A DNA stretch of 64,000 bases from Hevea brasiliensis (Eukaryota > Streptophyta > Magnoliopsida > Malpighiales > Euphorbiaceae): positions 84,049,183 to 84,113,182 of the forward strand of contig NC_079499.1 in the NCBI RefSeq assembly GCF_030052815.1. Reading direction: 5' to 3'. Shown piece by piece: positions 22,504 to 35,400 of this stretch (position 1 is its first letter; the number at the start of each line of letters is the position of its first letter). The notes under the pieces were generated by a model. The model was not told the origin of the DNA. It did not search any database and was given only the letters and a program-made list of their open reading frames with translations. A program made the translations under genes and the position numbers.

Positions 22504-25500
22504 TGTAACACCCCCGTTTGCATAGCCTGGTAGATTTCACTGTTCCGGTGACCGGTGTCGGTCCGGACAATTAAGGAGATTAGAGCCACATGTAAGACAA
22601 CTTGAGAAGCCATAAACACAAATAATTAGTAATGTTTAATTAGTTAACTATAAATAAGAAAAACAGAACATAAGAAGTTAAACGAGACGAGAGTCACAGC
22701 GATGAGTGACCTCCTCGGGAACGACTGTGAAGTCATTTTAAATTCAAATTTCGAACCGTAAAAAGTGACGCTGCGGTCCTTAGGACCCTTATGAACACAG
22801 TGGAAAAAAGAAAATCACGAAAAAGAACTGTTAAGCGAGTTAAATAATTAGGTCAGGGAACCGGAAGAAATATGGAATTATTTGCAAACCGGGATGAATC
22901 GGCGAGGGGCAATTTGGTCAATTGACCCCGAGAGCTGACTCTTGACCTAACTGTCAAATAAAATCAGAGAAAAGAATATTTCGGAATCAAGGATTAGATT
23001 AAAGAACTAATAAGAAATTTAAGAAAATTGAAAAAGAAAAGAAAAAGGTTTATTGCATCATGTGGATGACATCATTGTGATGTCAAAAATCAATTTTAAT
23101 TTCCCAACTTTTTTGACCAAGTCAAATACATAAAATTTCACTTAAAATACTTAAAAAATTAGAAGGAAAAGTCATTTCTTCTTCTTTAAAAAAATTCAGC
23201 CGGCTCCCCTTTCTTTTCTGTTTCTTTTTCTTTTCAATTTCCTCCATTAATGGTTATTTAAGCTTCTTAAACCCTATTATTTCTTCACAAATTTCATACT
23301 CACCAAAGTAAGGTCTTGCTCTTTGGCTTTGATAGAGAGATTTGAAATAAGAAGGATCAAAAAAAAGTGAGGATTTGGAATTACAAATTCTGCTCAACAA
23401 GTAAGTCCCTCTTTCTAACTTAATTTGAGTAAAATGCATAGAAATGAGCTTGAATAAGTAGCAAATTACATAGAAACTCAAGAAATCACTCATGTATGAA
23501 GCTTTATGAAAGTTGGTCTGCATGAAATTAATTAGGGTTTGATAGAAATTGTTAGAATTAAAAAGGTACTCATGCTTGATGGAGTAAGTAAGTGAGACTT
23601 GTACATTTAGAATTCATGAATTGAGAAAATTGAGGAATTAGGGTTCTTGACCCTTAGGGTTTTGGGAGAAAATTTAAGAAATTGGTAAATGATGACTTTG
23701 GTTTATTGTGAGATGAAAAATGGTCAATAATGGCCAAAAGAGATGTGTGGGAATTGTTGGAATGAAAACCAAATTCGTAGGTCCAATGATCATGCTGCTG
23801 GCAGCATGACCAAACCCACTTTGAAGGACCAAAACTCAAATTTTACAAGTCCAATTGATATGCTACAAATTGGGGATGAAAATAGACATAAAAGAGCACA
23901 ATTTTCATTAAGGAACCATGCCCAAAAACTGACCAAAACTGGGTGAACAAATTGACCAAAGTGAAATGAGAGCAGGCTGCCACTGCACCAAACTGACCAA
24001 ATTATAACTCGAGCTAGGATGGTCAAATTGACCTGAAATTTTACCAAAAATTAGATCAGGTATAGATATAAAACTTTCATGAAGAACACCACCCCAAATT
24101 ATGCCATTAACCCATTCAAATTATTGAGAAAAGTTGAGTTACTGTACCTGCGATTCTGCAGAATTCCATTTGAGCAGTAATGTTTGAAGGGCTATAACTC
24201 TCTCTTAGAAACTCGGATTTAGGTGATTCTTAAACCGATGGAAACCTAAGACATAGTAGAACATTTCATATGAAGAAAGTTAGACCAAATTATGAACTTA
24301 ACTTAATCAAATTACTGAACAAAGTTGGATAAAAAATCTGCCAGAACCAAAATCTCAGCATGAACAGTGCACGTGAACAGTAATCTTATTTTGGCTATAA
24401 CTTGAGCTACAAAACTCCAATTGGGGTGATCCAAAAATGAGAATACACTTAAGACAATAAGGAACATTTTCTATGAAGGAAGTTTTGCCAAATTCCAACA
24501 ATAGACTGACCAATGGAATAGTGAAACTTAGAACTCCAAAACCGAAAATTTGCAATTTTGCCTAAACGACCTTAGCTTTGAGTAAACGACCAAAACCAAC
24601 AAGTTTAGTGATCAAAATGTGGTATGTTGATGAAGTTAGAGTTCCCATGCCTATTAAGCCTTAGAAAGTCAACTATTTGACTTGAATAGTGCAGTGAATA
24701 GTAACCCGAAACACAAAGTTTCAAGAGCATCGAATTTAGTACGTTAGAACTAGGTAAAAGCAAAGTTAAATTTATTTTTGGATCTATGTTAAATTATGGT
24801 ACTGAAACACTATAAAATTGTGTGTTTCAGTGGAAAAGAATACCAGGACAGAACCTGAGGAGTCGAGTCAAGGCAAATAGGCGACTCATTTGAGGTTTGT
24901 GCACAACGTATACTTTTTATAATCATCTTTTGCATACTATTTTGAATAATGTGAAATATTGAATTATGGCATTCTTATGATGTTTTGATTTAAATTGTTG
25001 AAAGTTATTATGTATATTGAAATGACAATGTTTAGCAAATTGTTAAGATAAGTTTTCAAACCACAGTGTCATGACCATGTATTTGAACACCTCACTAGCA
25101 CGACTAGTGGAGGTAATTAGTTTCGAATTTTGATTCCTTCTCTGGAGAAGTGTTGAGGTGTGCCAGTAGAAGAGGATGTGAATGGATATCCATATATTTG
25201 AGCTAGCTAGCCTTGTGATGTGATTTCTCTTTAGCCTCTGACTATTGAGATTCTATTTGTTTCGAATGGCATGATCTAACTGTGGGTTTTATGAAATGTG
25301 TTTTGATACTTTGAAATGAACTTGGTTGCATTTAAAATCTCACAATGCATGATTTGTACTTAATTCTCATGTTCAGCCAAATTTTTGAATAAATGTGATT
25401 TAAGTTTTGCATAAAGATTATTTTAGTATGTTGTGCACCACTGAGTCCTAGTACTCAGCGATAGCTTCTATTGCCGCAGATCTGAGAGACTAGAGGAGCA

Positions 25501-26095
25501 GATGAGTCTTTGAGGTGTAAGGAGCATCAGCTTAAAGTTTTCGGGTATAATTTATACCCCAATTGTAAATATTTATTTTGGTGTATGTATTGCATATAAA
25601 GGTATGGACTTGTAAATGGGTCTTGAGCAGCTTGCACAAAATTTGTATGAAGTTTGTAATAAAATTTAGTTTGTATTTCTTTTGATGTGAATTTTGTAAG
25701 GATGTATATAAATTGTTTTGTCTCAAATGAAATGATTGTGGAATTGTTGAAATTGATAGAGTTTGATTGTGAAATTGAAGTTGTGGTTGAGAAAAATTTT
25801 TAGAAGTGCTTTTTACAGGTATTTATAGAACGGTTTTCTCAAAATACAGAGGAAACTCTGTCAAAATTTTTATAAAATTTGTGAAAAAATAAAATGGGCC
25901 AAAATTTCCAACTAGCTTTTCACTTAAGTACATGTTTTAAATACTTATTAGAAATGCTCACCACTTACCAAAAGTAAGAAATTGTTTTAAAATCCCTTGT
26001 AGGGTGCTTAATGAGTTATCGGTAGGTGAAGTTCGGTAGTTCATTAAGTATTCTACGGGATCATGTTATGCCTTACAGAGGGGTAAGGTGTGACA
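22504..26095 (+). mobile_element. 5' LTR of element C (3592 bp)
   Basis: Starts TGTAACACCCCCGTTTGCAT and ends GGTAAGGTGTGACA before the primer-binding site. It contains several degenerate modules of about 150-180 bp, each with a GCTATAACTTGAGCTACAAA-like segment and a CATGAAGAAAGTT-like segment (about 23990-24520). No gene. Confidence 0.95.
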
Positions 26096-26103
26096 TGTTT
26101 TAG

Positions 26104-26115
26104 TGGTATCAGAGC
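26104..26115 (+). promoter_or_regulatory. Primer-binding site of element C
   Basis: TGGTATCAGAGC, complementary to the 3' end of initiator tRNA-Met, eight bases after the LTR end. Confidence 0.92.
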
Positions 26116-26284
26116 AAATTTTTGAAGTATGTTTTAACCTATGAATTTGTGTCTTTTCTTTGTTAAGTACAACTGCTCAATGTCCATAATTGTTACATAC
26201 AGTGCATTACATCATGAATATGAACTAATGGGGGGAAATCTCCATCTATTACTTGTTCAGGAGATACTCTAACTTCAGATTGAA

Positions 26285-28012
26285 ATGGAAGAAGGGGATC
26301 GCTCAGTTGAGCAGTCTGTTGAAGCTGAGGCACAAGGGGAAGCCCCAGCTTTACCGAATGTTAGTGGGTCAGCAACACCAGCCCCACAAATGCCGCAGCC
26401 TCGCACACCGCATGCAGATGGTCTGCGATGTTTGACAAATGGTCGGGGTATGCCTGTTCAAACTCCACCCCAACCACCTGTGGCACAACCACTGCCTCCA
26501 GCCAGACAATATGATAAACTACTGAAGTATGGGGCTGCAGAATTTAAGGGTACAGTGGACCCTTTAGAGGCAGAGCAATGGCTGGAAAGAATGGACAGAG
26601 TGTTTAAGAAACTGCACTGCCAAGATGAGTTGAAGTTTGAGTATTTCGTGTCTCTACTGCAAGGGGATGCGTATGATTGGTGGAAGACCATCCCCCACAG
26701 CTTGGTTGAACCACGGTCTTGACACAGGATGACTTCATCGAGAGTTCGCATGTAAATACATCCCAGATGCATATGTTGATCAGAAACTGCAAGAATTTTT
26801 GAGTTTGAAACAAGGGAACCGATCGGTGGCAGAGTATGAGAGGGAGTTCTCTCGCCTGAGTCACTATGCGGGGAGTCTCCTTACTACTAGCAAGGCAAGG
26901 TGCAAGAGATTTAAGACGGGTTTGAAGCCCAGCATAAGGATGCAAGTTGTGGGATTTCGACAAAGCAACTTCTCAGAGCTTATGTCTCAAGCACTTGAAC
27001 TGGAGAGAATTGAATCAGAAGCAACCCCAATGAAAGAAAAATCAAAAAAAGCTGAGAAATCAGAAAAAGACAAGGGGGAAAAATCAGTTGAACAAAGTTT
27101 TGGTGCTACCTCTGGAAAGAGAAAGAAGTTTAGTGGACCCAGCAGGGGTCGAGGTGGAAGATTCAGTAGGGGCCGATTCTCCGGACAGAGACCCCCTAGG
27201 TCTGGTCAGCAGTCGAGCAGGGGTTCATATTCTGCCCACCCCTGTGAGACTTGTGGCAATATTCATGGGGGAGAGTGTTACTGGGCCACTGGAGCCTGCT
27301 TTAACTGCGGAGGTAAGGGCCATATAGCTAAAGACTGTACTAGTGCTCCGAGATATGGTCCAGCTCCTACTACAGCCGAAGGATCTATTCAGAGTCCTGC
27401 TCCCAGAGGTTCACAGTCTGTTGGCAGAGGAAGAGGCAGATGTAGAGGCACTGCTTCAGGCAGTCAAGGCACAGTTGGTCAGTCAGGACAAGGAAGTGCT
27501 TCAACCAGAATCTACACAATGAGACAGCGAGAAGAGGCTGAGACTTCTGATGTGGTAGCTGGTACATTCTCTATCTCTGATCAAGAAGTATTTGTATTGT
27601 TTGATCCGGGTTCAACCCATTCATATGTTAGTGCTAGCATAGTTAGTTCACTTGCTGTTCCATGTGTGCAAATGGATTTTGAAGTGCTAGTAACTAGTCC
27701 GTTAGGACAAGAGGTACGGGTCAACAGAATTTATAGAGACTGTCCTTTAGTGATCCAAGGACATGTTTTCCCATCAGACTTGATTGAAATGCCCTTCAGA
27801 GAGTATGATATCATCTTGGGCATGGATTGGTTAGCCAGGCATCATGCCATGATTGATCAGAGATCAAGACAGTCACTTTTGGTCTCCCTTTGTACGGTGA
27901 TGTGGTAATACATGGGGAGAGGCATTTACTGCCATCAAACATCATTTCGGCTGCACTAGCTAGAAGAATGATCAGAAAGGGGTGTGAAGCATACTTGGCA
28001 CATGTAATAGAC
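26285..28012 (+). pseudogene. Gag and protease of element C (5' half of gag-pol, cut by D)
   Basis: Starts MEEGDRSVEQ with a proline-rich N-terminus. The gag domain spans LLKYGAAEFKGTVDPLEAEQ and WLERMDRVFKKLHC, and a frame change follows near 26720. From 26799 it reads LSLKQGNRSVAEYEREFSRL, then a basic Ser/Arg/Gly-rich tail and a complete zinc knuckle, CFNCGGKGHIAKDC. The aspartic protease has LFDPGSTHSYVSASIV and ends near IILGMDWLARHHAMI, where another frame change occurs (about 27856). The protease tail continues to 28012, where element D is inserted. In the live element gag forms the particle and the protease processes the polyprotein. Confidence 0.85.
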
Positions 28013-31000
28013 TGTAACACCCACCCGGTAACCACTCCGTACATCCTACTGTTCCGGTGACCGGTGTCGGTCCGGACAGCTAGAACGTCCGAAAAAAAAT
28101 ATTTAAACTAAAGTCAGGAACCCTAATTAACTTAAATATTAATAAGAAAAATTTAGTAAAAATTTTAGAAATAAAATACAACCAAGTCAAACGAGCCGGT
28201 GCCCAAGCGAGGGGTAACCGGAGGGAAGTTGCGGTTCTCGCAACGAGGAGCCCTAGACCCGGGGGAAAAATTATAAAATAATTTTTGGGACTCCAGAGAA
28301 GGGTTATTGAGGTTCCTATGGCATTAGAATGCCAAGAAAATACCTAGAAAAATTTTTCAATCGGTACAGACAATTTTGACCCGTTAAGCCAAACGGAGGG
28401 CATTTTGGTCATTTCGCCTTCCGAGGTGATTTTTGGCCGACTTGTCCAGTTGAGTAAATGATTAATATGACATAAAATATGAAGAAATATTGCTAGAAAT
28501 TAAATTGAAAATGAGTAGTGGAGGAAAGAAAAGAAAATGCAATAAAATGCCCATTTATGACATAATGTGATGTCATTAAGAAAATTTGGACCAATCACCA
28601 TTTAGCCATCCTTTGACTAACTAAATAAAAGACTAAATGAAGACTAAAACCACCAAAATTTCCAGCAGCCCTCACCTTCACAAATGCTCACCCGTAGCTC
28701 TCAAATCCCATAGCCAAACTTCCATTGATTTTCAACCAAAGCTCACTTTCTCTCTTCTTTTCACCATAAACCCTAAACCCCTTTCATTAAAAGTTGTCCA
28801 CTCATCTTAGGGAAGTGTTTGGCAGCCTAGAAAGTGAAGGAAAGTGAAGTTTTGAGTGGGGAAAAATCTGCCCTAATCAAGGTTAGTGCATATATGAAGT
28901 TTAAAACTCATTAGTTCCATGATCTATGCTTGTAATGAATGAAAAATTGTGAAATAATGAAACAAATCCATGTGTAGCTCTACCAAAGAATTTATGCAGC
29001 CCTATGGGAGATTGAGGTTGATTGTTTGATAAGCTTAGAATGGTTGGAAATCATGGTTATGATATTAATATGCATGGAGACTTAAGTAAGTATGTTAATC
29101 AAAGTGTATGAGTAATGAGTTTGGACATTAGGGTTTGTGTAGGTGAAATTGTGACTTAGCTTAGGAAATGGTTAGGGAACTTTTTAATGGTCAATTAATG
29201 ACCATTTTAGGTAGGTTGACCCTAATTAGAACTGAAAAATTGGATGGCAAACTCAAGGTGAAAACTGCCCTATGGACAGCAGCATAGGGACTAAAATTTC
29301 AGTCCCTTTGCACTGCCATAACTTGGGCTGTGCTAGTTCAATTGAAGTTTGGCCAATTGGACATGAAACTAGGCTTATAATGGCACATTTTTGCTGAAGA
29401 AACCATGCCCAAAAGACCAAAGCAAAAGGGTCAAAACTCAGCCACAATCCGGAACCCTGAAACTGAATTCTGCAGAATTTGCCAAATGAACAGTAACTGT
29501 TCATTTGGCCATAAGTCACTGTATATTTGTTCATTTGGTCTGAAATTTTTACAGCAACAAGTTAAGACATAGACAAACAACTTTCATGAAGGAACCTACC
29601 CCAAATTATGGCCAGAACCCATTCAACCAAGTGACTCAAGTCACTGTTCATGCACTGTAGATATGGTAAAATTCTGCAGACTGCATATCCGGGCAGCTTG
29701 GGTTTTTGAGCCATATATGGAGCTACAAAACTCCAAATGGAGTGATTCAAAAAAGGAAATTCAACTAGACAAAATAAGGAACAACTTTCATGTTTTACAT
29801 TTCTTCAAATTCCAACAGTAACAGTGTCCAATGGAACAGTGAAATTAGGGCACCAAAACTGAAATTTTCTGCTAGTGTGTGTTACACTTTGAAATTGCAA
29901 AAACACTTAATGCCAACAAGTTTTAAACACCAAATGTGGTATGTTGGGAGTGCCAAAGTTGATGTACACATTTTTATGCTAAAAGTCAACATTTTTGTTG
30001 ACCAATGATGAATAGTAACACCAAAAAAGTTGAAATTCACAAATTGACGAATTTAAGAGTTTCAAATGCCCTAGTATACCTAACAAGATTGGTTTGGATA
30101 GTTTGGCATGCCAATAGGGTTCAGTTAGCAGTACTGCACATGGCAAAAATGCCATTCTGTGATTTCATGGCTTTTAGCCATTCTGACTTTGCTTTGAGAC
30201 TTGGCCTTGTGCTCGATATCATTCTGACTTGTTAGCCGTTGCACACGGAGATGCATATGTGACCGATGGTGTGACGGCCGAGGTACTAGGTACCAGTGCG
30301 GTTACCGTTATCGATCCGATGCGTCTAGTGTAGGTTACTTGGGCAACCAAATGAATGAAAATGAGCAATGCGAAGAAATAAATGAATGGATATACAAATA
30401 CATGACAAACAAAACATGTACATGCAATACATATTTCTATCTGTCATTTCTTGTTATTTTATTATTGCACCACTAAGCATTATTGCTTAGCACGTTGCTT
30501 TTGCCACGCGTAGGTACTGGAGACCCCGATCGTGAGCCCAGTAGACCACAGACTGGGTGAGGCCATCCGACAGTTCTGCTTTGTGTCTGTGTCACCTCGT
30601 CACCTGCAGTGCATTGGTAGGACACTAGATGCCATTTTGTCATCTTGTAATTAACTTTTTATTTTCTCATATGTATTTAGGATTTATGTAATGTATTTTG
30701 AGGTTCATGTAAATAATAAAGATTTATGGTTATGTATGGTATTAATTTGAGTATTTAATGGTTGTTTATGTATGAGAACCCTGAGAAAGGGATGTTTTGA
30801 AAACTGAAAAGGTTGTTGAGACCTGAAATTGACAAATTACCGAGATATTGATATTGAGTTTTATTGATGATATTGGAGTTTGAGATGATGAAATAAAAAT
30901 ATTGGAAGTGTTTTTAACAGGTTCCGAAGAACGGTTTTCTCCATTTTTAGCCGGTACTCCGCCGGATTTTCTTAAAAATTTTCGGAACCTTAAATGAATG

Positions 31001-31149
31001 ATACTTTTGATAAATGGTTTAAATAATTTGTATTTCATAAATTATGTGCAAAAGCATTGTCTAAATTAATTGAGGAATATTAGAGTGTGCCGGTACACCA
31101 GGTGGCATTACTTACTCGGGTATACTGTACACGGGTAAGGGGTGTCACA
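28013..31149 (+). mobile_element. 5' LTR of element D (3137 bp)
   Basis: Starts TGTAACACCCACCCGGTAAC and ends GGGTAAGGGGTGTCACA. The GTTCCGGTGACCGGTGTCGG block lies at about 28050. Degenerate modules with ATGGAGCTACAAAACTCCAA lie in the middle (about 29300-29830), as in the LTRs of C. No gene. Confidence 0.95.
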
Positions 31150-31154
31150 TTTAG

Positions 31155-31166
31155 TGGTATCAGAGC
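31155..31166 (+). promoter_or_regulatory. Primer-binding site of element D
   Basis: TGGTATCAGAGC, the initiator tRNA-Met primer site, five bases after the LTR end. Confidence 0.92.
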
Positions 31167-31276
31167 ACGGTTTAGGCGTTTCTGGTCCTAGATTGAGTCC
31201 ATACCATGCATTGCATTTGTAAGAGTCGAGGTGACACTAACGCAGATCTGTTTATCTTTCTTATTTTGAATAGGAT

Positions 31277-32458
31277 ATGGATCCTTCCTCTCAGAGAGCC
31301 GTTGAGGAGGAAGTGGAGAGTCATGCTCCACTGCAGAGCGAGGCTGGGGCATGAGAGAATCTGCTCCACCCGGCTCAGCAGAGCCTGCTCGCCTCCACGT
31401 GCCATGTTCCAACAAATGGCCGACTTCTTTAGACAGATGGTCGGGTAATGCCAAAGACCACCACCACCAACACCAGCTCCACAGCAGAAATCACACTTGG
31501 AGAGGCTAAGAAAATTTGGGGCAGTGGATTTTTATGGCAAGAGAGAAGATGACTCTGTTGCAGCCGAGAATTGGTTGAACAGAATGGGCAGAGTACTAAA
31601 ACAACTCCACTGCACTCCAGAGCAAAACCTGGAAGCTGCCATCTCTTTGCTGCAAGACGATGCCTATGAGTGGTGGGACACCGTGTCTAGTGAAGTGCAG
31701 CCAGAAGCTGTAACTTGGGACTTCTTTCTTTCAGAATTTAAGAAGAAATATGTGGGTACTGTATATCTGGAAGAGAGAAGAGAGTTTATTAACCTAAGGC
31801 AGAGACAGCTGTCAGTGGCTGAATATGAGAAAGAATTTGTCCGATTGAGCCGTTATGGAAGGGAGATAGTCCCAAATGAAGCTGAAAGATGCAAGAGATT
31901 TGAAGAGGGACTAAATGACAACATCAAGATCCAGCTCACTGCCTTGGGAATCACAGAATTTACCAAGTTAGTGGAAGCTGCCATAAAGGTTGAAAAAGTG
32001 AGAATTAGTGAGTGGACTAGAAGAGAGAGACGAGAAGAGGGGACCGGGTCGAGTTCGGCTCTGCATCGGGGAAGAAGTTCAAGGGTCCTCTGCACAAAGT
32101 TCAGCTTCCACAGTGGCCAAGGTCAATCTCGGGGCCCAGCCACGCTTCACCCCTAGGAGAGGTCACCCACACCATCGGTGGGCGGCTCTCGTGGATGGGG
32201 TTCAGGGGACCAGCCCCAGCATCTTCTGCGTTGCCACACTGTCAGAAATGGCACAAGGGGGAATGTTGGAGAGTGACTGGTGCTTGCTTGAGATGTGGGT
32301 CGACAGAACATCAACTGAGGAACTGCCCACGCAGAACTACTACAGCTGCTCCGACACAAGTAGACAGACCTGCTCCTGCACCACCAAGGGGTAGAAGGTC
32401 TGGTAAATCTGTGGGACCATCTCGAGGCCTACATCCGAGCCGCAGAGAGGCCGGATAA
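31277..32458 (+). pseudogene. Gag of element D
   Basis: The start is ATG at 31277 (MDPSSQRAVEEEVESHAP), matching B without its early stop. The frame is lost in the proline-rich linker (about 31340-31480) and resumes at 31497 with LRKFGAVDFYGKREDDSV, LNRMGRVLKQLHCTPEQN, the WWDTVSSEV segment and RRQ-rich gag helices up to about 32030. A further shift leads to the zinc-knuckle frame (32195-32458). There, CLRCGSTEHQLRNC is an intact CX2CX4HX4C. Many frame changes sit at places where B has CAG or CTG, so the true gene may be less damaged than it looks. Confidence 0.8.
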
Positions 32459-32482
32459 TGCACCACCGCCGTAAATTATGCC

Positions 32483-35400
32483 TTGAGAGCTCAGGAGGAA
32501 CAAGATGCCCCGGACGTCATCAGGGGTACGCTCTCCCTCTACAATACTCCTGTGCATGCATTGGTGGATCCAGGATCCACTCATTCTTACATTTGCATCA
32601 ACCTACCCGTAGAAAGGGGGATACTAGTAGAGGAGAGTGACCAAGACATTCTGGTCACTAATCCATTGGGCCACAGTGTAGTGGTGAATAAGGTATACAA
32701 AGGTTGCCCGTTAAGGATTCAAGGGTATGAATTCTTGGCAGACTTGATTGAGTTGCCTTTCCATGAGTTTGACGTGATTTTGGGAATGGACTGGTTGTCA
32801 CGTCATCAGGCAATAGTTGATTGCAAATTGAAGAGAATTTCTTTGAAAACCCCGAGGGTAATGAGATCACGATTATGGGGAAAGGATGATTTCTTGTCCA
32901 ATGTCATCTCACCACGATTGCAAGAAGAATGATGAGAAAAGGTGTGAAGCCTACCTAGCACATGTGGTGGATACTAGGCGTGCTAAGCCAAACCCGAGTG
33001 ACATACCCACGGTGAGAGACTTCCTAAGTATTTCTGAAGAGTTGCACGGTTTGCCACCGTAAAGGGAAGTCGAATTTGCTATTGAGACAACTGGTACCGC
33101 ACTCCATTTCCATTGCTCCTTATAGGATGGCACCCATCGAATTGAGGAGTTGAAAACTCAATTGCAAGAGTTGCTAGATAAGGGGTTCATACGCCCCAGT
33201 GTGTCACCATGGGGAGCTCCAGTGCTGTTTGTGAAAAAGAAGGATGGGACTTTGAGACTATGCATCGATTACCGGCAGTTGAATAAAGTGACTGTGAAGA
33301 ACAAATATCCGTTGCCTAGAATTGATGATCTGTTTGATCAGTTGAAGGGAGCAGGAGTATTTTCTAAGATTGATCTCGCATCGGGTATCATCGATTGAGG
33401 GTGAAGGATGTAGATGTGCCCAAGATCGCATTCAGACCCGACACGGGCATTATGAGTTTCTAGTGATGCCCTTTGGCCTAACAAATGCACCAAGAAGGCA
33501 TTCATGGACCTTATGAACCGTATCTTTCATCCACACTTAGATCGGTTCGTAGTGGTCTTTATTGATGATATTTTGGTGTATTCCAAGACTAGGGAAGAAC
33601 ATGATGAGCATTTGAGGATTGTTCTGCAAACCCTAAAAGAAAAGGAGCTGTATGCTAAGTTATCCAAGTGTGACTTTTGGCTGAGTGAAATTGCATTCCT
33701 TGGACACATAGTGTCAGCTGATGGGATTAGGGTGGATCCCAAGAAAATAGAAGCAGTGATGGAATGGAAGCCTCCTGGAAATACAACGAGGTCGAAGCTT
33801 CTTGGGGCTAGCTGGGTATTCAGAAGATTTGTGAAGGGATTTTCCTAATAGCCGCTCCAATGACCAAGTTGTTACTCAAGAATGTCGATTTGGACTGGAA
33901 TGACAAGTGTCGGACCAGCTTTGAGAAATTGAAGGCTATGTTGACAGAGGCACCAGCAGCAACACCAAGGTCGTGGAAGGACTTTGTGGTCTATAGTGAT
34001 GCCTCACATAATGGGTTAGGGTGTGTATTAATGCAAGAGGGGAAGGTGGTCGCCTATGCCTCCAGGCAGTTGAGGCCACACGAACAGAACTACCCTACCC
34101 ATGATCTAGAGCTTGCAGCAATTATCTTCGCACTGAAGATATGGAGGCATTACTTGTATGGTGAAAAGTGCTACATTTACACAGACCACAAGAGCCTGAA
34201 ATATTTGCCAACCCAGAAGGAGCTCAACCTTAGACAGAGGCGATGGATTGAGTTCCTGAAGGACTATGACTGTGTAATTGATTACCATCCTGGGAAGGCA
34301 AATGTAGTTGCTGATGCTTTGAGCAGGAAATCCATGACAGCCTTGAGATCATTGAATGCCTGTCTATCTTTGGTTCGTGATGGAGCTATCTTGGCTGAGT
34401 TGTAAGTGAGGCCAAACCTGCTACAACAGATTTTAGATGGGCAGAAGGTAGATGAGAAGCTAATGGCTATTATGAGCAAAATCCCAGAGGGAAAAGCAAC
34501 TGACTATGAGGTGAAAGCAGATGGGTGTCTGTATTACAAAGGAAGACTGTGTGTACCAGATGATGGGGAATTGAAGGCCAGTATTCTGAAAGAGGCACAC
34601 ACCAGTGTATATGCTATGCACCCAGGAAGTACAAAGATGTATCATGACCTGAAGCTTCAGTATTGGTGGCCTGGTATGAAGAAAGACATAGCTGACTATG
34701 TGACTAGATGCTTGACATGTCAGCAAGTCAAGGCAGAACATCAAGTTCCATCGGGTTTGCTACAGCCTATACGCATACCTGAATGGAAATGGGATCGAGT
34801 CACCATGGATTTTGTAAGTGGTCTGCCTCTCACCCAGAGGAAACATGATGCAGCATGGGTAATAGTGGATAGATTGACAAAGTCAGCACACTTTCTGCCA
34901 GTTAGGACTGACTACTCACTAGAGAGGTTAGCAGAATTGTATATCAGTGAGATAGTTAGACTGCATGGAATCCCACTTTCCATCATATCTGATCGAGACC
35001 CAAGGTTTACATCGAGATTTTGGAAGAAATTGCATGAATCCTTGGGTACACAACTCCATTTCAAAGATGCCTTTCCATCCTCGACGGATGGGCAATGCGA
35101 AAGAGTAATCCAGTAAACAATTGAAACCCATGAAATTGATACAAATATTGAATGAAATGATAACAATAACGTGAAATACTTGTCGAGTCCTTGAGGATAT
35201 CTTGAGGAGTTGTGTCATTGAGTTTGAGGAAGTTGGGATAGATACCTCCCATCGCGTAATTTGCATACAACAATAGCTACCAAGCTAGTATTCAAATGGC
35301 CCCGTATGAAGCAATCGTATGGGAGAAAATGTAGAACTCAGCAGGCCGGATCGAATTGGGCGAAGACAAATGGTAGGGCTGCACTGTGAAACAGTGAGGA

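Noticed and set aside
27595..27640. DPG instead of DSG/DTG in the protease of C and D as a loss of catalysis
   Set aside because: Both families have it in an otherwise well-kept motif, and I recall DPG as common in plant Ty3 elements. Only DPR in B looks like damage.
29253..29534. Antisense open frames of 60-115 aa repeated in the LTRs (also 37127-37471)
   Set aside because: They occur only because the LTRs are near-identical. No domain, start context or promoter supports coding.
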